A DNA stretch of 64,000 bases from a virus (IMGVR_UViG_3300023202_000068:89540-153539); one strand, 5' to 3'. Counted from the stretch's first letter, positions 42,333-51,800 are shown. The notes: generated from the letters alone by a model not told the origin. Translations and numbers: made by a program.

Positions 42333-43304
42333 TTATCCTACCATCTTAATTGCTGTGTCAAGAGCTTTTTGGTTTAAGACCGAAGAGTCACCAAACCACA
42401 TCTTGTCTAGTCTAGCTTGAGCATCATCGCCACGCTCATACCCTAGGTATTCATTGACCGCGTTGTAGGCTGCCCAGTAAGTACCACGTACACCTGGAAG
42501 CTGTGCTCCACGTCCAGTCTCGAAGAGATTCAAGACTTTAGGAAGAACGTCACGAGCTGGTCTTTTACCTTCTTTTTCCATTTGCTCATACTTAGGTCCT
42601 ACAAAGATAAGTTTTACATATTTTTCAAGATCAGCTTGGTTAATGTCAGTTTGAGCAAGCTTTCTATATTGATCAGCATTTGCTTCAAAAGTCTGATTAG
42701 CAAGATTCATAATGTCAGCTACTTGAGACAAGTTTTCGTTCAAGTTTTTAGTGTGCTTAAGTCTAATCAAAGATGACTTTGAGTGGCTGTGAGCAAAACT
42801 TAGAGTGTTATTACATACAACTCTAATTGGTGTAAAACCAGCACGTACACTCATAGTTCCATCATGACTGTTTGAGAGAAGAATGAACTTTTCTACTTCA
42901 TCACCCTTAACAATTTCTGAAGGTGCTTTGTTAATCTTAGCCAAAACCCAAACACGCTTACCTTGGCGAAGAGCGCCTGCAGTATTAAGAGTTGCAGCGT
43001 TGTTCTCAAGGAATGGGTTAAAGAAGTTAAAAGCATCGATATTCTGTAAAGGCTGGTAGTTAGCCCCAACAACACCAAGAATTGATTGGTCAGTTCCTCT
43101 AACAACAGCTTTGTTAGGAGCTTTTTGACCGTCAGCTAAAAACAGCTCTTTCATCTCTACTTTCCAGTTGAGATTTGCTGCTACAATAGCTTCTTCAATT
43201 GAAGGAGTGCCCTCAACTTTTTGTCCACAACCGTGCCAAGGTGTGTCTCCTACGTAAAACATTGAAGCTTGACCTTTTTCGTTTATTTCTAATTCGTGAG
43301 CCAT
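42333..43304 (-). CDS. DUF932 (phage/plasmid-type) protein
   Basis: The start is ATG 43304 after CGGAGG; an in-frame start at 43364 would lie within the promoter. The 323 residues fit the DUF932/TIGR03299 family: GQASMFYVGDTPWHGCG at the front, TDQSILGVVGANYQPLQN, LSNSHDGTMSVRAGFTPIRVVCNNTL in the middle, and GVRGTYWAAYNAVNEYL near the end. The family is common on phages and plasmids and is sometimes linked to replication, but its biochemical role is unsettled. It is a single-gene unit with its own promoter and terminator, which suggests high or separately timed expression. Confidence 0.85.
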   Translation of the reverse strand: MAHELEINEKGQASMFYVGDTPWHGCGQKVEGTPSIEEAIVAANLNWKVEMKELFLADGQKAPNKAVVRGTDQSILGVVGANYQPLQNIDAFNFFNPFLENNAATLNTAGALRQGKRVWVLAKINKAPSEIVKGDEVEKFILLSNSHDGTMSVRAGFTPIRVVCNNTLSFAHSHSKSSLIRLKHTKNLNENLSQVADIMNLANQTFEANADQYRKLAQTDINQADLEKYVKLIFVGPKYEQMEKEGKRPARDVLPKVLNLFETGRGAQLPGVRGTYWAAYNAVNEYLGYERGDDAQARLDKMWFGDSSVLNQKALDTAIKMVG

Positions 43305-43335
43305 AATTTCCTCCGTTATTGGTTGGTATATTCTT

Positions 43336-43364
43336 ATACTAGTACAAGTTCTTACGTAAGTCAA
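43336..43364 (-). promoter_or_regulatory. Sigma70-type promoter of the DUF932 gene
   Basis: On the minus strand TTGACT (43364-43359) and TAGTAT (43341-43336) are 17 bases apart, ending 32 bases before ATG 43304. The 126-base gap in which it lies is the longest in the window. Confidence 0.65.
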
Positions 43365-43377
43365 GAAAAAAGTACAA

Positions 43378-43432
43378 GAAAATGCGAAGCCTCAAAATGA
43401 GACTCCGCTGGCCATAAGGAGGTGGCATTTTT
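43378..43432 (-). terminator. Intrinsic terminator of the UvsX gene
   Basis: On the minus strand GGAGTCTC and GAGGCTTC (43406-43399 and 43393-43386) pair over eight positions including G-U pairs around a five-base loop. They are followed by GCATTTTC. An outer pair of arms (GCATTTT 43425-43431 and AAAATGC 43379-43385) could enlarge it and would include part of the UvsX stop codon. Confidence 0.65.
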
Positions 43433-44477
43433 ACGAATCAGTAGATCCGTAAATCTTTGAAATTAGGTCACTTTTTAACTTCTCGTCGTCACGAATGGCT
43501 GCGGCAACGGCTTTCTTGCCCTTAAACGTCTGTTCACCTATCTTCCATGTTAGGTTGTTTACACGCTCAATCAGTCCTAGATTACCAGCCAATACCATGA
43601 CTTCTTCTTCTGTATTAATAATGCCCTTGTTGTAATCGAAGGTAATTTGCCCAGTCCTTCCGGCAACACCACGAGAACTCTCAGACATCTGCACGTATAT
43701 TTTATGCGCAGTTACTTCTTTTTTGTCTTTAAAATCCTTCACGTCAGCTTCAAACTTTTCACCAGTAATTGAAGTGTGAGTATCAGCTCTGTTGTTGTTA
43801 CGAGTTACTTTCATGTAATACTCATAAGTGTGCTTTTGATGCCAACCACCAGCCATCTTCTCTTTTGGACCGTACATGCCAGCGTCAAGGTTTCCACGCA
43901 CGTGCGCGGTTGAAATAAGTGCAATTCTATTTCTTCTTAAGAAAGGCATAATTGCAGTCAAACCTTTTTGGATAGTCATAGCGTGATCACCCATTTGGTG
44001 ATCAGTAACTGAGTTTGCATTACCAGCCTTTACACCTTGAATGCCTTGAAGTGAATCGATGATGATTAGTTTTAACTTCATACCATCTTCAACCATTGGC
44101 TGAATGTCTTTAAGTATAGAGTCAAAGATCTCATCAGGTCTATTGGTGTTAAAAGCCATATACCTGTCTGGGTCTATATTCCAGTGTGAGTCTTCAGTCC
44201 CAACAGATCTCATCTCAGTATCATACTTGATAGCCACTGCTTCTGGGTCCATTGCGTGCAGTCCTTGCACAAATGCATTGGTAACAATTGACTTACCAGC
44301 CTTAGGTGGTCCCCACAAGAGTAGGAATTCTTGAAACGGTAGTCCAGGGCTTTTACTGAAAGTCCAGTTAAGACTTGGAGACACCGTTTGAATAAAGTTG
44401 CCTGGAGCGTATGGGTCATACTCTCTATCAACTGCACCATCAAGCTTGCTAAGTTGCTTCATCCATTTATTCGCCAT
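43431..44477 (-). CDS. uvsX: UvsX/RecA-type recombinase
   Basis: The 348 residues show the RecA core: Walker A GPPKAGKS (56-63), the DTEMRSVG segment after it, Walker B LKLIIIDSLQGI, and ISTAHVRGNLDAGMYGPKEK followed by GGWHQKHTYEYYMKV. Length and motif spacing are closer to T4 UvsX (391) than to bacterial RecA, with a shortened C-terminus. It should pair homologous DNA for recombination-dependent replication and repair. Nearby genes for a gp32-like SSB and a UvsY-like candidate complete the set. A strong ribosome site (AAGGAG) precedes ATG 44477. Confidence 0.88.
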   Translation of the reverse strand: MANKWMKQLSKLDGAVDREYDPYAPGNFIQTVSPSLNWTFSKSPGLPFQEFLLLWGPPKAGKSIVTNAFVQGLHAMDPEAVAIKYDTEMRSVGTEDSHWNIDPDRYMAFNTNRPDEIFDSILKDIQPMVEDGMKLKLIIIDSLQGIQGVKAGNANSVTDHQMGDHAMTIQKGLTAIMPFLRRNRIALISTAHVRGNLDAGMYGPKEKMAGGWHQKHTYEYYMKVTRNNNRADTHTSITGEKFEADVKDFKDKKEVTAHKIYVQMSESSRGVAGRTGQITFDYNKGIINTEEEVMVLAGNLGLIERVNNLTWKIGEQTFKGKKAVAAAIRDDEKLKSDLISKIYGSTDS

Positions 44478-44639
44478 TTATTCTCCTTCAACTTCTTCAG
44501 CGCCGTAGTCTGCTTGACTCTCGGCACCTTCTCTCCAATTTTGATACGCTTCTTCTTCTGCATCTTCAAGCGTATCAGCTTCTATTGTCTCTTCGTGGAC
44601 TCCGTATCCATAATCCCAATGTATTTTATACTTGGGCAT
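44478..44639 (-). CDS. Small acidic protein upstream of UvsX
   Basis: Starts at ATG 44639 and stops at 44478, one base before the UvsX start. The 53 residues are very acidic after a short aromatic start (KYKIHWDYGYGVHEET, then LEDAEEEAYQNW). No family is recognised. The end of its coding sequence carries the ribosome site of UvsX (AAGGAG), so the two are coupled. Short acidic proteins sometimes mimic DNA, but there is no further support for that here. Confidence 0.6.
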   Translation of the reverse strand: MPKYKIHWDYGYGVHEETIEADTLEDAEEEAYQNWREGAESQADYGAEEVEGE

Positions 44640-44642
44640 GGT

Positions 44643-44927
44643 TTATCCGAAGATATTGTTAGACGGTGCCGCTTCCACTTCAGAGCTTTCTGTATTAGGG
44701 TTGCTCCCAATCATTTGCTCTGTATAGCTAGGCTCATTGTACCTTGTACTGTCGAGTGTCTCTGTAGTATTTTCACTGTTATATCTGTTTACGTGGTTGT
44801 ATACAGTTTTAACAGAAACACCTAGAAGACCAGCAGCTTTTGCCTTGCTTCCGCCAGCCGCATCGATAGCCGCCAACACGTGATTCTTTACAATTTCTTC
44901 CAAGGTTGGAAATTTTTCGTCTTGCAT
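44643..44927 (-). CDS. Fis-type helix-turn-helix protein
   Basis: The 94-residue product carries, at residues 8-50, LEEIVKNHVLAAIDAAGGSK, then KAAGLLGVSVKTVYNHVNRY. This is the four-helix HTH of Fis and of the C-terminal domain of NtrC-type activators (A-A-x-x-L-G-x-S-x-x-T-x-x). The remaining 44 residues are low-complexity and acidic (NTTETLDSTRYNEPS, then SSEVEAAPS), probably disordered. It would bind DNA as a dimer. Its position in the recombination cluster suits an architectural factor or a transcription regulator; no sigma54 domain is present. Confidence 0.8.
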   Translation of the reverse strand: MQDEKFPTLEEIVKNHVLAAIDAAGGSKAKAAGLLGVSVKTVYNHVNRYNSENTTETLDSTRYNEPSYTEQMIGSNPNTESSEVEAAPSNNIFG

Positions 44928-44938
44928 TTTACTACTCC

Positions 44939-45448
44939 TTAGTATTTATTTGGATTAATTCCACTTCTAATTACGATATCCATAGACTTTCTCATATACC
45001 TACAGACGTTTTCAAACACTTTAATCTTGCCTTCCATGAGAGACTCCAATGCTTTAAGTTGATTCATTCTTTCAATAGCTTCGACATAATCTGTCTGTCG
45101 CTCTAAAAATGCCTCACGGTTGGTCGCATTGTCGTTTAGCTTACTCTCTTTAATAAAGGCAGGGTATTCGTCAAGAATATAAATAGACTTCACCTGTCTA
45201 ATACGGCGATCAGCCTGGGTAATCTCATAGCCAATCGCTGCCAAGTTTTTCTTAGCCTCTCTGTATCCTTCGTTGAAGATGAATTCTAGCTCTGTATAAG
45301 TAGCAGGGTTTACAACCTTTGCTTCTAAAAGCCTTTCTTCACCTTCTCGAATCTTTCCCATATCAATATCAATTGCTGGACGATTCTGTGATGGTGGAAT
45401 CGTCAGCTTAGATTGATCGGTAAAGTTTACAGGGAGATTACTGTCCAT
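44939..45448 (-). CDS. Helical protein, UvsY-like recombination mediator candidate
   Basis: The start is ATG 45448, nine bases after GGAG and overlapping the SSB gene; an in-frame TTG at 45463 is less likely. The 169 residues are helical from about residue 25. The C-terminal half (DNATNREAFLERQTDYVEA, then MNQLKALESLMEGKIKVF) recalls the layout of T4 UvsY, the mediator that loads UvsX on gp32-coated DNA. UvsY is 137 residues. The call rests on this likeness and on sitting between the SSB and UvsX genes; sequence identity is not claimed. Confidence 0.45.
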   Translation of the reverse strand: MDSNLPVNFTDQSKLTIPPSQNRPAIDIDMGKIREGEERLLEAKVVNPATYTELEFIFNEGYREAKKNLAAIGYEITQADRRIRQVKSIYILDEYPAFIKESKLNDNATNREAFLERQTDYVEAIERMNQLKALESLMEGKIKVFENVCRYMRKSMDIVIRSGINPNKY

Positions 45449-46505
45449 TAGGTTCTGCTCCAATTGACGCTAAGAAGTCCTCGTTAGACATTGAAGATCC
45501 TGGTGCCGGAGTTGCCGCAGCCGGTGCAGGAGTCTCTGTAGGCGTTGAATCTGCCTCCTGAGTTCCTAGATCAGCAGATGTCGCAGTCGTCTGAGAGAGT
45601 TCTTCTTGAGCACTAGGTGCTGAAGTGGAAAGATCTCCAAGATCTACCTGAGTATTTGGTGCTGTATTTGTCGGTGCAGGTGTGCTTGCACTTTTTACAA
45701 CATCTTCTACAGAAGCAGGTTTTGACTTATCACCTTTGTACTTAGCGATAATGCGATCTAAATCTTCAGGCCCACCGTTTACGATTTCAGAGATTTCTTC
45801 TGAAGTCGGTGCAGGATACATGTTATTAAGCTCAAAAGCTTCAGCATCAAGGCGTGAGATAAACCCAGCATCCATTGTGTGAGATACTTCCTGCTCAATC
45901 AACATAGTCTGACCGTTGACGTTTGCCTGTACTTTTTGCTTGTAAAGATCGACTTTATAAATTGTATCGCGACCTTTTCCAGTACGATAGAAGTTAATGT
46001 AAAGACCGTTCTCTATTGCAAGAGGGTTCTTAGCTTCTTTTTCTCGAAGTGACTTGATAATATCGTCAAGTTGAAGTTTGGCTTTGTGTCCAATCTTAAG
46101 AAGACCGATTTCACCATTAAGGTTTACAGCATTTACATAGTGCTTACCTTCGATGTTAAATCTCATAGACAACTCACGAACTTGCTTAACTTGCTCTTGA
46201 GTGGCTTGTCCAGCCTTAAATTTATCTACAATATCAGATTGAGCTTTTCTAAGCTGCTCAACACGCTGATACGCTGCAGACTCAACTTCAACCATTTTAG
46301 TCTCGCGATTTACAACTCTGCAATCTTGAAAGAGCTTCATGCGTCCTTCAGAATTCTTATAACCCCAGCAAACTTTATAATACTTGGACCAGATGCCCTT
46401 GTCTGCCAACTCACCAAGTGCTGGAAGGATACGGTAAACATTGTCACCATCTTCCATCTTGAAGAATTTCTTACTACTACCTAACTTTGCTTCTCCTACT
46501 TTCAT
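45438..46505 (-). CDS. gp32-like single-stranded DNA-binding protein
   Basis: The 355 residues open with a basic leader (KVGEAKLGSSKKFFKMEDGD) and the gp32 type OB start (NVYRILPALGELADKG, IWSKYYKVCWGY). KHYVNAVNLNGEIGLLKIG and NGLYINFYRTGKGRDTIY give further OB strands. After residue 260 the chain is low-complexity, rich in alanine, threonine and proline, and ends MSNEDFLASIGAEPNGQ. The acidic, flexible tail is typical of SSBs and binds partners. It is longer than T4 gp32 (301) because of this tail. It coats DNA at the fork and in recombination. Confidence 0.82.
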   Translation of the reverse strand: MKVGEAKLGSSKKFFKMEDGDNVYRILPALGELADKGIWSKYYKVCWGYKNSEGRMKLFQDCRVVNRETKMVEVESAAYQRVEQLRKAQSDIVDKFKAGQATQEQVKQVRELSMRFNIEGKHYVNAVNLNGEIGLLKIGHKAKLQLDDIIKSLREKEAKNPLAIENGLYINFYRTGKGRDTIYKVDLYKQKVQANVNGQTMLIEQEVSHTMDAGFISRLDAEAFELNNMYPAPTSEEISEIVNGGPEDLDRIIAKYKGDKSKPASVEDVVKSASTPAPTNTAPNTQVDLGDLSTSAPSAQEELSQTTATSADLGTQEADSTPTETPAPAAATPAPGSSMSNEDFLASIGAEPNGQ

Positions 46506-46506
46506 T

Positions 46507-47283
46507 CTAAACTCCTTGCATATTTTTTTTGATTCGGACTAATGTTTCCTCTACGGATTTTTTCGTCACTTTAGTTATACTATTTATAGACTTGTTTGTC
46601 AAACTTTCATTTTCTGTTTTACCAGCAGTAATTAAAAATAGGTTTTTTGTAATTCTTGCAAGACCTCCGATTAATTCTTGGGTTAGGGTTTCATCTTCTG
46701 TGTAAAGTACGATAGGAACAACTTTCCCAGCGTAGTCTTGGTTGACTGATTGAATAGAGACTTTTTCGATAGCATCAAGACCAACGACTTCTGAGCCTAC
46801 CTTTTCATTGATAGCTCTTTTGGTCATGTCTAAAGCTGCCTCTTCTGAAGCGATTAGCCTCTTATACTTAGCTTCAAAATAAAGGGGTTGGTAACTTGTA
46901 ATATCTACCTCTACCGCTCTGTCTTCGAACCTTGCTGCCAAGTGCTCAAAGAACTCTCTTGAGGCGTTTTTATTCATGTAAATTCGACTAGGTACTTTTT
47001 CTAAAATACTAGAGTAAAAATCATCGGCTTGAAAAGAAAAGCAGTCGAAATACTTAGTTGCGCTCTTAGCAAACTTTTCACCCTCAGGACCCGATGCGAT
47101 CATAAAAAGAGCGTTAGCCATAATCTCTTTTCTGTAATCCATATATAGAGATTTAAGTTGCTCTTTAGCTTGAGAGATTTTACCAAGTCTAACTCTACGA
47201 GTGTTTACATCTGTACCTGGATCTTGTTCAGCCACAGCCTTGGTTTTCTTAATCTGCTCCATTACGTTTTGTATACCGCTCAT
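46507..47283 (-). CDS. Hypothetical protein upstream of the SSB
   Basis: The 258 residues are hydrophilic with helical N-terminal and mixed C-terminal parts: KISQAKEQLKSLYMDYRKEI, RAVEVDITSYQPLYFEAKYK, then VVPIVLYTEDETLTQELIGG. No family is recognised. It ends one base before the SSB start and overlaps the gene upstream by 35 bases, so it is in the same operon. It may serve in recombination or replication, but only from place. Confidence 0.65.
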   Translation of the reverse strand: MSGIQNVMEQIKKTKAVAEQDPGTDVNTRRVRLGKISQAKEQLKSLYMDYRKEIMANALFMIASGPEGEKFAKSATKYFDCFSFQADDFYSSILEKVPSRIYMNKNASREFFEHLAARFEDRAVEVDITSYQPLYFEAKYKRLIASEEAALDMTKRAINEKVGSEVVGLDAIEKVSIQSVNQDYAGKVVPIVLYTEDETLTQELIGGLARITKNLFLITAGKTENESLTNKSINSITKVTKKSVEETLVRIKKNMQGV

Positions 47284-47521
47284 CTTGACTTTCTCCTATT
47301 CCTAAATAGTGTAATACTTTTTCGTCAGTATTTAATTTATTTCTAGCTTGCTCCATCATGTTAACACCCATGATGTTATTTTTAAACTGCTTTTCAATCT
47401 TAAATCTTTTGTCGTATTCAACATTTAAAAACAGTTTCTCTTCATCAGAGGAAATTGACACCTTATGTATCAACATTTCACTCATGTCATGTGCCTCTAT
47501 CAATCTCTTATACCCTGCCAT
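47249..47521 (-). CDS. Hypothetical small protein
   Basis: The 90 residues begin AGYKRLIEAHDMSEMLIH, with a strand-rich part (KVSISSDEEKLFLNVEYDK) and a helical C-terminus containing LNTDEKVLHYLGIGE. No family is recognised. It overlaps the next gene by 35 bases and starts seven bases after the protease gene. The longest overlap of this region makes one of the two starts open to revision. Confidence 0.6.
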   Translation of the reverse strand: MAGYKRLIEAHDMSEMLIHKVSISSDEEKLFLNVEYDKRFKIEKQFKNNIMGVNMMEQARNKLNTDEKVLHYLGIGESQDERYTKRNGAD

Positions 47522-47527
47522 ATACCA

Positions 47528-48451
47528 TCACTTCTTCCAGTTTCTAATAATTTTTGCCGTAACCTTCGGTGTAGCTTGACTCGTCCCTGTCATATACCCT
47601 GCCTGATTATTGGGTAATATAGAAAGGACTTCTGTGCCATCTTCGAAAAAACTAAATGCAGCCCCGTAGTTAGAGGTTTCATGTCTCTCATATCTTTTTT
47701 TAACTACAGACCTACCGTCTCTTTGTAACTTTCTTTCTTCTATTAAGTCATAATTCATAACTGCAATTATTCTAGGGTCATAGGATGCTGGGTAATATCC
47801 AACTGCCTCATCTTGAATTTTAAACAAATGCTTATTCATGTAGTTAATTTTACTCTTATAGACCGTATATCCATTGTCTGCAGTGTACTGGTACAAAGTC
47901 TTGGCACTTATAACATGACTGTCTACCTTCGTACTCTCATTGCCTGCAGCCGCTACAACAACTATCCCTTGATCAAGGGCACGCTTTACAGCTACGTATT
48001 CAGGGTAGAAAAACTCTGTACCACCGGCGCTATAATTTATGATATCAACACCTAGAGAGGTAACGTAATTAAAAGCTTCAACAGTTGCCCTTACTTGTTC
48101 TGGACCGTACAGCCCTTTGCGGTAAGTTTTTACAACTATAATGCAATAGTCTATATCTTTTGATAGCTGAGCGATAATACCGGCTACGTGTGTACCGTGC
48201 CCGTGATTGTCATAGATAGTCCCTGACTTAGTAAAATCCTTGTGACCTTTAGGGCAAAGCTTAGGTCTTACAAGGCCGCTTCCTGCTTTTTTCCATTTTG
48301 ATTTAAAGTCAAAGCCAGTATCCAGAACGGCTACCTTAATAGTAGTAGAACTCACCTTAGGAGGCGAGGAGGTCTGCTGAGCTTCCGATAGGGGGAAGGT
48401 TAGGAAGCCCAGCGACAATATGAATGCTAAAATCTTAATAGTCTTTTTCAT
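47528..48451 (-). CDS. Exported subtilisin-like serine protease (S8)
   Basis: The start is ATG 48451; a start at 48472 would add seven residues ahead of a typical signal peptide (KKTIKILAFILSLGFLTF, cleavage near residue 24). The complete catalytic set is visible: VLDTGFD (D44), NHGHGTHVAG (H85), AAAGNES (oxyanion N171) and GYMTGTSQATP (S291). At 307 residues with no long prodomain it is a compact subtilase for the periplasm or outside. Phage subtilases with a signal peptide are unusual. It could cleave envelope or competitor proteins, or act at lysis. It lies in an operon of replication genes and overlaps the upstream gene by 17 bases. Confidence 0.9.
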   Translation of the reverse strand: MKKTIKILAFILSLGFLTFPLSEAQQTSSPPKVSSTTIKVAVLDTGFDFKSKWKKAGSGLVRPKLCPKGHKDFTKSGTIYDNHGHGTHVAGIIAQLSKDIDYCIIVVKTYRKGLYGPEQVRATVEAFNYVTSLGVDIINYSAGGTEFFYPEYVAVKRALDQGIVVVAAAGNESTKVDSHVISAKTLYQYTADNGYTVYKSKINYMNKHLFKIQDEAVGYYPASYDPRIIAVMNYDLIEERKLQRDGRSVVKKRYERHETSNYGAAFSFFEDGTEVLSILPNNQAGYMTGTSQATPKVTAKIIRNWKK

Positions 48452-48764
48452 AATTATAGTAGTAGTCTGCACTTGCAGATTCCTTTACAGAGTCTATGAT
48501 AAAAGGTTCAATGTCAAGTGAAGAAATTTCAAGAAACATTTTTTTCGCCAACTCTATGTCAAATTTACACTTAGCGTAAAGCTTACCTACAACCGTGCGA
48601 GCAATTCTTTCGCTGTTGTCAAACCTAGAGCCGCGCATAATCATTAATCGGTGATCTACTTCACCATCAGCAAGTTCTATGATATTTTCCTTCATGAAAT
48701 CAATCTTACCCTTAAGAAGAGTAAGCTTGTCTTGATCGAATTGTGTAATGTCTACAGAAACCAT
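48435..48764 (-). CDS. Hypothetical protein, first gene after a promoter
   Basis: The start is ATG 48764, six bases after GGGAGG; an in-frame start at 48782 would overlap the promoter. The 109 residues are mostly helical (DQDKLTLLKGKIDFMKENII, AKKMFLEISSLDIEPFIID) and end in a run of tyrosines (ADYYYNYEKDY). No family is recognised. It is separated from the polymerase gene by 45 bases that hold a sigma70-type promoter, so it starts the transcription unit that runs to UvsX. Confidence 0.65.
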   Translation of the reverse strand: MVSVDITQFDQDKLTLLKGKIDFMKENIIELADGEVDHRLMIMRGSRFDNSERIARTVVGKLYAKCKFDIELAKKMFLEISSLDIEPFIIDSVKESASADYYYNYEKDY

Positions 48765-48784
48765 TGAAACCTCCCTATACACTT

Positions 48785-48813
48785 ATTACAACACAAGGTG
48801 GTGGGCAAGTCAA
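48785..48813 (-). promoter_or_regulatory. Sigma70-type promoter of the SSB-UvsX unit
   Basis: On the minus strand TTGACT (48813-48808) and TGTAAT (48790-48785) are 17 bases apart, with ATG 48764 about 20 bases on. The -35 overlaps the last codons of the polymerase gene. Confidence 0.65.
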
Positions 48814-51800
48814 GATAAAATTGTAGGTTCTTCAATAAAAGTGTTTTGGATGTTTGTGTAGGACTTCCCTGGTTTTTTACTGTATAAAAAATAGACAATT
48901 GCACCTTTCTTTAACGCTGGGTCGTAGTCTAACTTACCTGATTCGAAGTTAGGCCATATTACTTTTTCAGACACATAGCCCGAAGAATCTATAATCATTT
49001 TAAAGGCTTGGCGCTCACCGCCCTTATACGTAAACACATCTGTATCCATAATGTAGCCAGGAGTCACAAAGTAGACTTCTTTGCTCAGGTCAGCATTGTC
49101 GATGCGCTGAAGGTGTTCTCCGTCCAATAATCTATACTCAGCAACACCATTGGTCAATGTCATTCCATTGCCATTTGTGATGATTTTCATACTTGAGCTA
49201 GCTTTTAGAGACTTAATCAGATCTAAGTTCATAGTCGGAAAAACTGATTTTTTTATTTGAAAGGCCTTTTTCGAATTAATACCTATAAAGTCTTCTGGGA
49301 CCTCGGCTGGCTTTGGACCTTTTTTCTTCAACCTTTCAATTTGACCAGTGATAGATTTGCGCTTCTTTTCAAATTCTCCAGCCTCATGGTTTTCCATTAG
49401 GTCACGCAGTGCTTGGTGTTTTTCTGAAAGTTTATTTTCAAAAGCGACTCTTTGTACCGCTTCTTCATAGAGGTTTAGCTTGGTTAGGTCTGCCAGTCCA
49501 GGTTCAAATAAAGAGTCTAGTGCCCCTACATATATGAGCTTCCTAGAGAGTGCGGGTCCACAAACTTTCTTCTTTACAAAATCATCTAAATTAACATAGG
49601 GTCTTTTAGATATAATCTTCTCAGCATAGCTAGTTCCTAAGCCACTGATAACAGAAAGCTTATTGCGAATCTTGCCTATGTCGTAGTCAATCTCCATTTG
49701 TTCTGTTGAAGTATTAACGTCTGGTGGTAAAACCATATCTTTAACATACTTGTAGAATACTTCGTTAATCTCTTTATCATCGGCGTTTGATAGTACAGCA
49801 GCCCACCACTCAAGTGGATAGTGATACTTTAAGAAGGCACATGCGTATGAGATAACAGAGTATGCAACGGCATGGGACTTGTTGAAACCATATCTGGCAA
49901 AAGTCTCCATCATATCCCAGATTTGCTCTGCTGTTGCGGCGTCAACTTTCTTAGAAGCCCCTTCAATAAACACAGGTTTTAATGAGTCAATTAGCTTCTT
50001 TTTCTTCTTACCCACAGCGATTCGCACGTTTTCTGCGTCGATTACGTTCATACCGGCTAATTCTTTAGCAAGCTTTGTAACCTGCTCTTGAAAAACCAGT
50101 ACTCCATAGGTCTCTGGTAACATTTCATCTAGTATTGGAAGTTCACCCTTTGACTCTCCACGTTTACGATATGCATATTCTTGTGCCATGTTTCTACCAG
50201 TTGCTTCATCAATAAAATCTAATGGTCCTGGTCTCCCTAACGATGTGATGACAGCACAATCTATGACCGATTCAGGCATGATGTCTTGAACAAGTGGGGT
50301 AGCAGTTACTGAATTTAGCTGAAAAACAGTCTCAGTCTTGCCTTCCCATAGCATTTTGAATACATTTTCGTCTACAGGTAGGTCCCATGCATACGTCTTC
50401 TCCCCATTATGTGTGAAATATCCCGTAGGCATCTCTGTGTCTTTGTTCTTTTTATTGAGGTATTTTAGGCAAAGGTTTACATCTTTTAACGCTGCAACAA
50501 CTAAGAAGTCATACTTAATTAGACCTGCGGCCTCACAGTCTTTATGTGTCGGCTGGGTTACACGTCTAACGCCGCCCACTTCCATAATCGGAACTGTTTC
50601 TTCAATATCTGCGTCTGAGATTACATATGCACAAGCATGTCTTGAGTCCTGTCTGGATAAAGAAAGTGCACGTTTTACAATATTCCACTCATCAGGTCTA
50701 TCTTCAGAGTACTTCTTTAAGTCTGGGTTGATGTCAATCAGACCATCAACGTGTGCGCCGTCTTTTTCGTATCCGAAAACAAAGTCTTGATCACTCACTC
50801 CTTGAGGCGTATTAGGTAGAGACTTTGACAAGGCTTGTATTTCAGGCTCTAGAGTTCCACCGTTCATAAACCTATTAGCATCAAGAATGGCTGATTTAAT
50901 TCGTAACAAGGTTCTAGTGGAGACTTGAGCTGCTTTTTTGCCGTACTTATTAAATAGGTAGCCAGAATTATTATCCTTACCTACAAGTGGTATTCGAGAC
51001 TCTAAGTCACAATCGATATCTGGCAAGTTACCAGACTGAACACGGTCAATGGTTAAGAATCTTGAAGATGATAGTCCGTATTTGATAGGGTCAACGTGAG
51101 TAATACCGATTAGGTAGGAGATTAAAAAACCACCTGCAGAACCACGAGCAGGGCCTGTTAAGTGACCGTTTTTAGCGTAGAAATCATAAATGTCTGTAAT
51201 AGGAAGGAAGTATGGGATTAGATCAATAATGCCGTTCTTAGTAAGTAGCTCAAACTCTTCTCTAAATTGAGTTACATACCTTTCATCGTCCCACTTCATT
51301 CTACCCATCTCTTTAATTCGAGCCACTAGTAGTTTTTGCGGGTCACCTTCAGGTATAGGAAGTCTGTAGTCATAGTCGAGACTAAAGTCTTTAAAGCTCT
51401 CAGCCCACAACTCAGAGTTTTTAATTAAGTGATCAGGGTCTTCCCCTAAAGATCTGATGTAATCAACAACTTCAGACTCTTGAGTTGATCTGATATGTTG
51501 GGCTTGGTAGATACGCTTTTCATCCCCTAGCTTCATATCCTGTACGACCTTATCACCAGGGTCACTGTAAAAAGCATAGTTATTAATTAAGAGGAATCTG
51601 TACATTTGGTGTTGGTGCGCCATTTCAATAATAAATTTATTAGCTTCCGTTTGTACGTCTCGCATCTCTTGAAACTTGCTTGTAACTTCTACATTAGATA
51701 TGTCTTGAAACTCTTCTTTAATTTGATAGCGAATATTATTAACATACACAGCCTTGAGCTGTTTATGACCACGCTTTGATAGTTCGTTGGCTCTTGAGTT

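Noticed and set aside
44388-44825. A + strand frame across the UvsX start and Fis-like gene
   Set aside because: It is antisense to three coupled genes, and its cysteine- and phenylalanine-rich product has no recognisable domain.
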